NCBI RefSeq assembly: GCF_036898095.1 | Contig: NC_090750.1 | Coordinates: 84,694,435 to 84,758,434, forward strand | Reading direction: 5' to 3' | Source: Palaemon carinicauda | Taxonomy: Eukaryota > Arthropoda > Malacostraca > Decapoda > Palaemonidae | Length of the DNA: 64,000 nucleotides | Part shown: positions 11,240 through 22,460 of the stretch, piece by piece | Layout of the letters: every line of letters begins with the position of its first letter | Position numbering within the stretch: the stretch's first letter is position 1 | Translations under genes and position numbers: made by a program | Notes under the pieces: generated by a model | What the model was told of the DNA's origin: nothing | The model's database searches: none | Seen by the model: only the letters and a program-made list of their open reading frames with translations

Positions 11240-12985
11240 TTAAAACGATGTATTTTGCTAACAAAGTATTTTAACATTTATCATAGGTAACAGACAGACA
11301 TAATACATTTGTATATGGTGTTATGACGTCAGTTTAGTCTCTCGTAAATTAAAATTACATTCAGCTTTCATTTTAGAAAGCCATCGGACAAAAGCTTGAG
11401 ATGAACCGAACAGTCGAATGAAATAAAAGGAAACTTGTGGGACCCTTCCTATTTTTTCCTCATCCGGAGCATTGACAAAGTTTCTAATTCTGCGATGGGT
11501 TCCCCAGAAGTCTTCGCCCAGAAGTTATGATAAATCTTCATCTTGGATGGAGTCAAATAGGTAGAATTTATTTTTAAATAGATTGATCTATTAAATATTT
11601 AAATGCATTGCAATCTCTATGGTATTCTGTAAGTTAATTTCTTTTTCAAGTTAGAAAGTATTCCCATACTTAATTAGGTAATTCACGTATTGATTAAATA
11701 AGTTTGAATTTTTCCCTGCTTATCTTGTAATTACTCTTAGAAATGTCATTTTCGAGATCTGGTTATGAAAGTGTTTTTAATCTTTAGATAGTAGTTAATC
11801 TTTGATACAGAAGAGAAACCTAGTTTCCCTGTAAATCTCACATTGATAGAATAGCAAAAAAGTTATTTAAGAATTGCTATACCCCTTGGGTGATAATGGA
11901 CAATCCCTTAAGTTGAAACATATCTTTGATGACTAAAACAATATTCCTAAGTTTTAATGTTATGATGTCTTGATGAAATTAACGAGAAAGATCCTTTTGT
12001 GTAGGGCTACCAACCTCATATAAATTCATAAGGAAAAAAAGTCTGGAGCTACCTCTTCTAGGGATAATAGGTCCATGTAGATAGTGTACGTTTGTGTGAG
12101 CGTTTGAGTACCTGTTGGAGACTTGCAGCTGGAAATTTAAGCCATCTTTTCATATGCTTTTATTAACTAACAAACATTCCAGAGAGGCGGAAATTAAAGC
12201 TTTAATCCTTGCAAATCACTACATGAATATGCTGAATGAAATACAAAGTTTCATACTCTAGATTCTACAGTATAGATAGTTTCAGAAACCAGGTGGTTGA
12301 TATAATGTAAGTTAACAATTAATCATCCTCACCTATGTAATAAAAAGTAGGGGTCTGGATGGATGGATGTATGTCTGTATATATATTTATATATATACCC
12401 GTATATATGTGAGATAGAGAGAGAGATAGAGAATTGTCAGCTGCATGCCCTTCTCCACACGTTTTTTGACCCTCTGTAATCAACTTGTTATCTGGTACAA
12501 AATCACTTGCGTCAAGAGAGGCACAGTATGTTTTATTAGAATATTCTGAAACGCTCCCAGCTCGATGGGGAATCGAAATACGGGACATTTCGCAAATATC
12601 TTGGCCCGAACGTTGTTTTCCTCATTGTTCGTCCACTCCTCCTATTATCCAACACTGCTCGTATCCATAAATTTCTTGTCATGCACGAATTAATGGATTA
12701 CTTCCATACTTCTATTACTTCCATGTAGTTTATTTTGCTGTCTGCTTATCAGATTTTTGTGACATATTTTGCCCTCACTTGAAGAGGGGCCATTTTAAAA
12801 GGCTCATTTAAGAGTCTCTTCGTCAAAAGGGTATCATTACATGAGATACATAAAAGCTATGTTATTAGTCTTAGATTATTGTTTACTAAGAAATATAATT
12901 CAAATATCTAATCAATGGCTTTTGCAATATATTTGAAATTATAGCTACTACGTGTATATATCACTTGTAAAAATACTTCTGTTGA
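11240..12985. other. Unassigned non-coding stretch
   Basis: AT-rich sequence with a short GA run at 12,413-12,432. No coding or repeat family recognised. Confidence 0.4.
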
Positions 12986-12987
12986 AT

Positions 12988-12989
<2 letters not shown>

Positions 12990-13054
<65 letters not shown>
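12990..13054. repeat. (CT)n microsatellite
   Basis: Pure CT tract of about 65 bp. Confidence 0.98.
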
Positions 13055-13057
<3 letters not shown>

Positions 13058-13444
13058 TAAGAAAAGACATTAAGGGCTTTTAATGGCCTCTTGGGAAAAT
13101 GCATTTTGCCAGTTTTTTCTGCTTTTCTGCTAAGATGTATTGTTCGAAGAAGTTCGCTCTAATTGTTGATATACTTTTTGATACCAGCCATTAAGCCAAA
13201 TCAGTAATTTGTGCACTTTTTATTTTTTAATGTATTTTAATAATCACAATTTTCACTTTTATTATTATATTGTTTTCATTATTATTTTAGTAGTAGGAAG
13301 AGGAAGAGGAAAAGGAAGAAGGTTATTGTGAAAAAGTAGGAAGCGAATTGCATGAAAGAAAAGGTTAGGAATGGTTAACATAGTTACTCCACTGGTAATG
13401 GAGATTTGGCGTAGTGATTTAATTCCAATTTTTAAAGGTAGCAG

Positions 13445-14156
13445 GTTGGCCAAGGCACTAGAGACTAGTTAATATACTACAGATTGAAAGTTATTGGGTC
13501 CTTTGACTGGCGAGATTGGAGTTTCTCTGGTTACGACAATTTTTCCTTTGCCTACACAAACATTGAATAGTGGCTTACTCTTTACACATTCTCGTCTTTC
13601 CTCATACCTGACAACACTAAGATAACCGAGAAATTCTTTATCACTGAAGGAGTTAACTGCTGTGTAATTGTTCAAATGGCTACTTTCCACTTGGTAGGGG
13701 TAGAAGGCACTGTAGCTGTAGCTGTAGTAAGCTACTCTCCTTGGAAGACACTCCAAAATCAAACTATTTCTTAAGGGGCCCATACACGTTCAAAAAAATC
13801 GTCAAAATTTTGCATCAAAATTTTGATGCAAAATTTGATCGTGTGTAGGACGTTTTGACATAAAAACGTCCTACACACTATCAAATTTTGTATCAAAATT
13901 TTGATGCAAAATTTTGACTATTTTTTTTGAACGTGTATTTAAGCCTTTAGTCTTGTGTAGTGCCATAGCCTCTGCACCATGGTTTTCCAGTCTTGGGTAA
14001 GTTCTTTTGATGGTACACTCGGGCAAACTAATTCTATATTTTATTTCCTTTTTCAGCGGGATATTTTCCCTTTTGGAGCCCTTGGGCTTATAACATCCTG
14101 CTTTTCCGTTTAGGGTTGTAACTTAGCTAGTGATAATGATAATAGTAATAATAATA
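13445..14156 (+). repeat. LINE-partner repeat, near full-length, interrupted by a MITE
   Basis: Starts GGTTGGCCAAGGCACTAGAG and includes TTGGGTCCTTTGACTGGC and CACATTCTCGTCTTTCCTCA. It ends GGAGCCCTTGGGCTTATAAC, then TAGGGTTGTAACTTAGCTAG and a (TAATGA)n terminus. The first part matches 3,195-3,690 and 47,518-47,915 in inverse orientation, and the end is the shared LINE tail. A 173-bp MITE sits inside (13,774-13,946). No ORF; probably a non-autonomous element using the LINE tail. Confidence 0.8.
13774..13946. mobile_element. 173-bp palindromic MITE (PIF/Harbinger-like)
   Basis: Almost the whole element is one inverted repeat. The left end AGGGGCCCATACACGTTC pairs with the complement of the right end (AGGCTTAAATACACGTTC), and both arms continue through TCAAAATTTTGCATCAAAAT to a short centre near GACGTTTTGACATAAAAACG. 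It is flanked by TTA on both sides (13,771-13,773 and 13,947-13,949). Comparison with the uninterrupted copy at 47.8 kb supports insertion. A 3-bp TTA duplication suggests PIF/Harbinger mobilisation. No coding capacity. Confidence 0.85.
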
Positions 14157-14318
14157 TTGAGACCTTCCATTTTATTTTTTACTAATTCATTCGTTTTTGC
14201 TCCGGTGGATTTGCCCAATGGTTTAGTTAGTCTGACATGTAGAATTTATCATTAACCATGCTTCTAGTTTCTATCATTGCATCCAAAATAGTTATAATTA
14301 CTTTAACCCTTCCCCTAA

Positions 14319-14321
<3 letters not shown>

Positions 14322-14393
<72 letters not shown>
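14322..14393. repeat. (CT)n microsatellite
   Basis: Pure CT tract of about 72 bp; the Arg-Glu frames on the minus strand are artefacts. Confidence 0.98.
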
Positions 14394-14396
<3 letters not shown>

Positions 14397-14399
14397 GAT

Positions 14400-15525
14400 A
14401 AAAAATCTTCTGTTTTCTTTCGTCGTCGTCTCGAATAGAAACATCAGCGATCGACACTCCTTTGTCTTAAAGTTCCCTGCCAATCAGATAAAAGCTTCGA
14501 GGAGCAGAGGCTGAACGTCGCTGAGATTGGTGTAGACAAGCGAGAAAGACACGTGCGTTCTTTTGCGAAAAACAAAACTCTTTATTTTCATTTTTTTTTA
14601 GTTTCAAGGTCACTATATATTTTCCTTCATTGCCGATATAACAAGAATATAAAGAATCGTTTTAGAGTTTATTTTTTGAAGTTATAGATCCTCGTTTTAA
14701 GTTTTTAACAGGTAACATCTCCCGTCTGAGGAATTGTAACCAGGCAATGAGATTAGGGAGATTAGAAGCAGCTGGTTTTAAGAAAAATGAAACGAAAAAG
14801 GAATCTCGTTTTAATTGTTGATTATTAAATCTATCAGTAGCTGTGATCTATATCGTTAATAGGAGATAAAATAAAGTGCATTCAATGCTATTTACTTAAT
14901 AGAAAAGATCACAAGATTCCAGTGAACACATGTACAGTAGCCTTTCTCTCGAATTCATAGCATACTCCCCCCCCCCCCTACCCACCGCAGCCGCTACCTC
15001 CCGAGATTGACGGCAAGAGTGTCGCCCTGAAAGAGAATACCGGAGGTGTGGTTGCAACATGTTCAAGAGTGATGCCCCTTCTAATAAAAGTCGTCCAGGG
15101 GACGGGCCTAGGGATGGCTATCGGCAGAAGGCCTGTCTGCCTAAATCTTCGTAATTAGGAGTTTTAAATCGTAAGAGGGAGTGCCTGTAATTGTCTCTGA
15201 TCTTAACGACTAAGAGTAAAACATTTGCACGATTGGACAAATTAAGGTTTCTTGGCTCCTGGGGTGTTTCGTTGCCTTGACAAAGTCACTCGCTTAAGCA
15301 ACAAGTGTGTAATTTGTGACCGCTTTCGATATGCAGATTTTACCCATTTTGATTTTTTTTCTTGTGGAAAGGGTCTCTTTCAATATAAAAGTAATTTTTC
15401 ATTTTTTTTTCACGAAAGTCTGTTATTTACCGTAATTATCTTGTATGTTTCTGCAGCTATTGTCTTGTTAATCATGTGTTTGAGGTTTTATTATTACTAT
15501 TAGTATTATCATTATTGTTATTGAG
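14400..15525. other. Unassigned non-coding stretch
   Basis: A C9-10 run near 14,968 and generally mixed composition. No recognisable coding or repeat family. Confidence 0.4.
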
Positions 15526-15529
15526 TATT

Positions 15530-15780
15530 CCTATGGGCCGTCGAACCAGTTCACCTTTATGGAAATGAAGTGTGGATGTTAAATGCAAAATGAGGAAAAA
15601 GATTGAAACGTGTATGGTGGAGCAAAAAAAAAAAGCCTGAACTTCGAGATACACAGAAGTGGTAAAGAGATTTACATAGATAAAAAGGAATGGCTTTGTG
15701 TGTTTTGAGATAGTTTTGGTTGTATGGTCTCGACACAAGAATAGAGGAAGATGGAGTGGAAAGGTTTATAAAGTTTTTAC
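15530..15780 (+). pseudogene. Fragment of non-LTR reverse transcriptase C-terminus
   Basis: The plus strand reads YGNEVWMLNAK (about 15,557-15,590) and, further on, RIEEDGVERFIKFL (about 15,740-15,778), with a stop and frameshifts between. This resembles the ...YGSETW... and ...RM-DERL-K... C-terminal segments common to LINE reverse transcriptases. It is short, so it could be chance similarity. Confidence 0.45.
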
Positions 15781-16084
15781 CTTCATAATATTCTTGTTTG
15801 TAGAAATCTATTTTCAGTCTTCCCTTCAATTACGTGGTTTTTTCCTTCAGGAGTCTGTTTTTTAACAACTTAATTTTCCCCCTCATTAGTCACGGCTCAT
15901 CTTCATTTTACATTCTGCTATTCATCTCTACACTCCTCTTCAGCCGTCTCCTATCACCTCCCATACATCGCTCATTTCTTTTTGCGCAGTCATTTTAGGC
16001 GTCCCTTTTATAGTTAAGGGGCAACATCATCTCAATGTTATCTTCTCTCTCAATCTGCTACTGCCATGGACTATAAAAACTAGC

Positions 16085-16085
<1 letters not shown>

Positions 16086-16132
<47 letters not shown>
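16086..16132. repeat. (CT)n microsatellite
   Basis: CT tract of about 47 bp. Confidence 0.97.
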
Positions 16133-16134
<2 letters not shown>

Positions 16135-16494
16135 CGGGACGTCAGAGGTACCGTCACTCACTTCTTCTTCTTCACCCTTTCTCTGAGATCCTTGGCGAGA
16201 TGGGGCTGCCATTGTGTGCCACGATGACACGATGATAAACTTCCCTGTTTTTAGGTATTTTCTTGTTTTGCATTTTTCTGTTAGTCTGTATGCAAATGTA
16301 CTGCTTGGCAGTAAAAGCTACAATGTATATAATAAAAATTGTATTTTTATCAACGCAAGTTAGATTAAACTTAGTTACTATTCCTTGTCACAGAAATTTC
16401 TTGTCACAGAACAATGGTGTGCCATATAGTCCTGAGGCAAATTTTAGTTTTTAGTTCACGTAACTTTTCACAGCATAGCCCAGTTAACTGAATG

Positions 16495-16496
<2 letters not shown>

Positions 16497-16570
<74 letters not shown>
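16497..16570. repeat. (CT)n microsatellite
   Basis: CT tract with a single TATC interruption. Confidence 0.97.
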
Positions 16571-16574
<4 letters not shown>

Positions 16575-18000
16575 ACACCCCCTTACGTAGGTAGGGCCAT
16601 AAAGTGCAGTGAAAGTACCTTTTTTGTATAATATGCTCTACATAACTGACTGGCAGGGTTTCTATTATTCCTCCTTATTCAAGGTAGTATATCTGGCCTA
16701 TTTTCAGTTGCTGCTGGTTCTTGCAGTGTTTTCAGTGTCATATCAGAAGAGTAGCGCCATTTAAAAGCGCAATAAAAGAAATTGTAAGATGGTAATACAG
16801 GTTTATCAATGTTTAGTTCTGCTTTCATTTTTCCCTCGGCTTTTCTTTGACGATGATGGGAGATTTTTTCTTGGAAGGAAGCATAAACATTGTTTATATT
16901 TTCATTATTATTGTTATTATTATTATTATTGTTGTTGCTTATCAGTTATTTTATTTTTAACATTATTACTTTTGATTAATATGATACTTGATAATATTCA
17001 AAACTACAAAACCTTGCCAAATAAGTTGCTTGCAAATGGTATGCCTTTAAAAGATTATTTCCATGTTTGGTTAGTTTTAATTGTTTTTCTTACTATTTAT
17101 TCTTTTAAGACTTATGCAGTCAATTTTGTCATAATAGCTTATCAAAATTATTATGGGATGAGGTAGTCATTCGAAAGCCTTCTACCTAAATGATTCATAT
17201 TCTGAAGGTGTCTGACATATCTTGGTGGTTACCCATCCAAATGCTGAACAGAATTTAGGTTGCTTACTGTAATAATGGAACGACCAGAAATATAGCGAAA
17301 ACATTATAGCCTTCTAAGATATTAAATGCTTTAAATTCAGTTCCCTCCCTTAACCATTTCACTGCCACTGGTGAGGTGATCAAAATTTGAAACTGGGAAA
17401 CTTTTATTGAAAATCGCCTGAATTATAGACAGTTGGTATTCATTGGAAAGGTCTCAATGCAAGCTTTTCAATGAATATCTGCAAGCTATGGTTTGTGTTG
17501 TCTTGGAACATTTTGCTGCATCAGAAGTTTGGTTGAACTTGCACCTAGCTGTGAAAGGGTTGGAGACATCGACAATGCAAACATTCTGGATGTTGCGGAG
17601 CCACTGACCTCGACATACTTACAATATGAGTTTTATTTAAGAGTTCAACTTCATGCCCCATTATTTGCACCGTGCACTTATTTTAGCTAAATCCGTATTA
17701 AGGGATTCAGCGAAAGTGTTATCTGCAAGGGGTTAATTGTACCAGTGACTTCTGCCCTCATTACGAGAAAAACTAGAAATGCTCTACAAAGTAGTAATCA
17801 TTTGAATTGCAACGACCCCAACATGCAATTAAAAACAGGACCTAAACCTCCACCATCATGGCTGAAGGTAGACTTCCATTATCAAGGAACCGGGAAGGAA
17901 AGAATTAAAATTTCCGAAAAAGAGTTCGGGCGAGATTTCTCTGCGTTCAGGCGACGCGGATAATGGCCCCACTTTCTCTGGTCGCCGCCGAATCGCTATC
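16575..18000. other. Unassigned non-coding stretch
   Basis: Includes a TTATTATTG-type run at about 16,905-16,940 that produces a 125-aa hydrophobic frame (16,789-17,166) of low complexity. I see no supported gene. Confidence 0.4.
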
Positions 18001-18004
18001 CAGG

Positions 18005-18260
18005 CCATTATTATAATTATAATTATTATATTATATCAGTATTAATATATCATTACTATTATTATTGTTAGTTATTTTTACTTACTAAGCTACAACCCTA
18101 GTTGTAGAAGGAAGCTGCTATAAGCCCAGGGTCCCCAACTGGGGAATAGCCCAGTGAGGAAAGGAAACCAGGAAAGATAAAATATTTTAAGAACGATAAC
18201 CCACCGTAAAAATAATTGCAAGCTCGCCTGATTTGCCAAGATGATGATAGTGTTAGCCAT
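18005..18260 (-). repeat. Shared LINE 3' tail copy
   Basis: The plus strand reads AAGCTACAACCCTAGTTG, CTATAAGCCCAGGGTCCCCA and AATAGCCCAGTGAGGAAAGG, the complement of the shared tail. It follows an AT-rich (ATT)n terminus on its left. Confidence 0.85.
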
Positions 18261-18629
18261 CTGAGATTTGGGAAAAGGCAATGACTCTTGATTATTTCCG
18301 CTGATGCCAATTTGGTAATTCGGTTCAGAGACACTTAAATTTGATCCCGCGGGAGCAAGAAATGAACACCGTTTCTAATGAACTTCATATAAAAATTAAC
18401 TTCTGCGGAATCCTTTTGTCATTCGTAAGATGTCGTTATGCTTGGCGTGGTTGCATTGGTGAGGGGATGTGCCAAAGATAATTATCATTAATAGTATGAC
18501 AAAACAGTTGTAAAATTTAATTTGGCTTTAGTGTTAATATGTAAAACACTTTTAGAAAATTTTGCAAGTTTTCTTTTGAAAAATACATTTGGTGTCGTCT
18601 TTAATTACAAAGAAAAAAACAGCTTAATG

Positions 18630-19300
18630 GTTTGTCTTTTAAGATTTTTTAGTAGTCAATCTTTCATTCTACCATGTTTAGAATATTGTTCTCCTGTCTG
18701 GTCTTCAGGTGCTGACTTTGGTCTAGATTTGTTGAACAAAACTTGCGGGCTATTAAATTCCTTATCCCTGATCTGGATATTAATCTCTGGCGCCAAAGTT
18801 ATTAGTTCTTTGCATGTTTATAAGATTTTCTTTTATAATTCTGGCAATTCTATATATTCGAATATCCCAAGATTGTGCCATCCTGTATGTAGCAGTAACC
18901 TTCTCCATCATAGGGTTTAATACTACAGTATTCAGGAGGTTTTATTCCAACTGTGACCAGATTGTGGAATGATCTTAATCTGGCGGTTGAATCCGAATAC
19001 CTTGACGGGCTGCCAACGCTACAGCCAGTGTCTCGTGAAACTTAAGAAGTTCTAACTTGGTGAAAATGTTAATGTTGAGCAGATTGACGAAAGTCTCTTC
19101 TCATTGTTGATATAACAGATCTATTTTAACGTTGATACTAGTCTCAAAATACTTAATAATTCTTATTCAATACTCCTCATACATAGTTGGTTTTTCATAT
19201 TTACTTTCCTCACAAGACTGATTTCCCTATTGGAGCCCTATGGCTTGTAACATCCATCTTTTCCAACTAGGGTTGTAGCTTAGTTAGTTGTAATAAAGAT
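18630..19300 (+). pseudogene. 3' end of the tail-bearing LINE: RT C-terminus plus 3' UTR
   Basis: The plus strand encodes LPCLEYCSPVWSSGADFGLD (about 18,670-18,730), the post-palm HLEYC-PVW motif of non-LTR reverse transcriptases. A degenerate remainder follows, including VTRLWNDLNLAVE-like sequence near 18,955-18,995. The 3' UTR ends GGAGCCCTATGGCTTGTAAC and CTAGGGTTGTAGCTTAGTTA. This copy links the widespread tail to an actual LINE coding region. It is frameshifted and 5'-truncated. Confidence 0.8.
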
Positions 19301-20064
19301 TAGTCCACTATGCTTCATTAGCAATGGGAAAACTCATTTCTGTACCGGATGGAGACCATATAACTAATATTTCCAAACCTTTGCCAATGCGTAACATCTA
19401 TAACGTTGTTCCATTTTTGTCTTATTTTTTTTTGGGGGGGGGGAATTGAAGACTCCATGCTTGATGCAACACTATTTATTTCTATTTTCTAATGGTTATA
19501 GGGTTGATTGTTCATTTGCTTAGAAATTTTATTCATTTTAATGTGTAGTTTTGTTTATTTTTGTGGATTTCATCGTGGTTCTTATTAGATATTCTTGCAA
19601 TTTTTGATTTCCTTTTTTATCTATTCACAGAATTTAGTTTTCTATGGCACCTTTTTAGCTTTTTCCTTAATTATGACTGCTCTCTGATTATGATAACCGC
19701 ATATTAAAAATTTTATCGTATGTCATCTAATCATAAATCCACTAAATATTTTTTTTCCAGTTGCGCGGCCATTTTTCCCTACCGCATTTTCTCAAGTTGT
19801 TTGCCTGTAAATACTGAGGAAGCCTCTCCTCATGTTTTAATATAGATTCCCTCACTGACCGGCAGGATTTTAGAGGTCATCTTGGAATCTTGTCTATCTC
19901 TCACGACGCCAGGAGTTGCTCTTTGTCCCTCTCTTTCTCTATCGTTTCTTTCTCGTGTCCGTCATCCACTCTATCTCACTCACGCTTTCCGTGTCTTATT
20001 TCTATCACAAGATGTTACCCCGTCTTGCTTCTTATTTTATGAGTTAGTCCCTGATAAGTAGTGT

Positions 20065-20066
<2 letters not shown>
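19301..20066. other. Unassigned non-coding stretch
   Basis: A T9/G9 run near 19,424-19,441. Nothing else recognised. Confidence 0.4.
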
Positions 20067-20116
<50 letters not shown>

Positions 20117-20137
20117 TGTGTGTGTGTGTGTGTGTGT
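20067..20137. repeat. (CT)n/(GT)n compound microsatellite
   Basis: CT tract (20,067-20,113) followed by GT tract (20,115-20,137). Confidence 0.96.
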
Positions 20138-20734
20138 AAATCAACTGCAAATAAAATGGGAGTTTTCTCAAATTATAGTGAATTGGCGTCCGACAATAAA
20201 GGTGAGATGACACTATTGCCTCCAATGTACGATGTCCGGATGTTTTTCAACGTACGAAAACTTTAAATTCCAGCTGCGTTTTCTACTAACTTTGATAGAG
20301 AAGATGGCTACAACAGATCTGTTTCACTCTGTAGGTTAGGAGCTAATCAGACTTTTTCGTATAGCAAATGAGTCTTAACAGCAGCAGTTACAACACTCTG
20401 ATTCAGGTTGCAGATTTTTTTTTTTTAACCAATGCAATTCGTTTATCTTACTTTCAAATCAATGTAGCTATTTAATTCCCTCCTACCAAGGGAATTGCTT
20501 CTCCTGTCCTTGTTGACTTTTCCACTTATCTTCCTGTCTAAACTTTTCTCGCCCAAACTGCGCGTGCGTTAAATTATATCCAAGGATTTTTGTTTGTCGT
20601 GTGTGTCGCTTTGTTGTTGTTGGTGGGAGTTCATGTATGAGCAGATATTCGTATTATTACTCTTGATTTGCGGAACATGCAAGAAACAGTTTTGCATGTA
20701 AAATGTAATTCATGAACATTATTTTTTTTGCATA

Positions 20735-20796
20735 TATATATATATATATAATATATATATATGTGTGTGTGTGTATATATATATAATTTTTTTTGC

Positions 20797-20872
<76 letters not shown>

Positions 20873-21250
20873 TATATAATATATATATATATATTATATA
20901 ATGTGTGTGTGTGTTTATATATATATGAATGTTACATGCAATGTATATATATATTATATATTATTACCCGAGATTTTTTAATTTATTCAATATGCCGCAA
21001 ATACCTCTTATTGTTGATCTCGTTATGCGTCTGGATAGAAAATTAAAAGTTTAAATTATTTTCATGAATTTTTGGCGTGCCAGGGACTCGAACCTATGCC
21101 AAGTCAATATTGAAATGACAGTCGACACCGCAACCATGGGGCTACAGAGAAATGTGTGTGTATATACATACATATACATATATTTATATATACATATACA
21201 TATACATTTATATTTTATATTTTATATTTATATACATGCATATATGCTTC
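20735..21250. repeat. AT-rich microsatellite complex
   Basis: Long (TA)n arrays with (GT)n inserts at 20,735-20,960, then TATACA/TATTTA-rich sequence at 21,165-21,250. The Tyr/Ile frames here are artefacts. Confidence 0.95.
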
Positions 21251-21259
21251 AGTTATACA

Positions 21260-22340
21260 TTTATTTTTTTTTCTGTTCAAAAGCTTTATGGAAACCTCAT
21301 AACCCTTCCATTATAATTAACGTCCAATACTCCAATTCTTAGCTATCGTGAACATTTCCTATCCTTGATCACAAAGATAAGCCCAAATGGCAAACAGATA
21401 ATCATTTCCTTTCAGTGATTCTGAACCTGCTGCCTCGCATCATAAGAGCAAAACAAGGAGCGACCTCTCCTGAGCGACCACTGGGGGCTGGCCCTTCAAC
21501 CTGACGACCGCTTCGTCTGTTTTTACAATTTTAATGGCTTTACTGCCCGCTCATAATGGTGCGAGTGTTGGCCACCACGCAGAGTGAAGGGACAACCAGA
21601 GGCCACCCTATGGCCACCCTACGATTATTACAGTCGATAATATATGGCCACTGGCTCTTACAATAACATTTATGTTCCTCGTTGTAAAATTCAACTAGAT
21701 GAATAAGATTTGGGGTGATAGTGATGGTCTTTGTTTTGTAGGGTTAAGTAGTTCCTTTATTGTGCAAGTGCATCTTTCTAACTGGAATAATGCTTATTAT
21801 AATGATAATGATTTATTATTGTTCTTTTTGCTGTTTTCGTATTAATCATGTAAGAATAGTGTCTATATTTTAGCAATATTTCATATAGGTTTAGTATTTT
21901 TCTTCTGTGATGTCATAATATCTATTGCATCCTTTCAAAATATAGTTTCACACTGAAACGTGTAAATATTGAAATTTAGTCTTCCAAATTAGTTGGAAAG
22001 TTACCAAAAGTTATATATCGTTAACTCTTAAATTTAGGGGTGTGAGATTGCGAGCCCTATCCTCTTCCTTGACTCCAGCTTACCGTGATATTTATTCTCG
22101 TCTGGGTTAATTGGGGCCAATAGGCTGGGTTTAAACCACAGGCCTTGCAGATGTGAACCTAGTCTATCGAGGAATTTCAGGGCTTAAACGCACATCTGCA
22201 CATACAAAAATCCATAGGTATGTCCCCAATACAAAATACTTTGTTTGCTCCACTCTGTGTTGAATCATCCGGGTATTTGGGGATCTAGCTTCTGGACTCT
22301 TGAATGTACATCATCTCGCTCTCTTGAAAAAAATTAAGTA
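21260..22340. other. Unassigned non-coding stretch
   Basis: No recognisable gene or repeat. Confidence 0.4.
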
Positions 22341-22354
22341 CTGTTAATCTTGCA

Positions 22355-22460
22355 GATATCCCTGTTGGAGCCCTTGGGCTTATAGAATCTAGCTTATCCA
22401 ACTAGGGTTGTAGCTTAGCAAGTAGTAATAATAATAATGATGATGGTGATGATGATGATA
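22355..22460 (+). repeat. Shared LINE 3' tail copy
   Basis: TGTTGGAGCCCTTGGGCTTA and CAACTAGGGTTGTAGCTTAG, followed by an (ATA)n(ATG)n terminus. Short, 5'-truncated. Confidence 0.85.

Noticed and set aside
16789..17166. 125-aa plus-strand frame
   Set aside because: Low complexity from a TTATTATTG tract, no domain, no matching neighbour exons; chance frame in AT-rich DNA.
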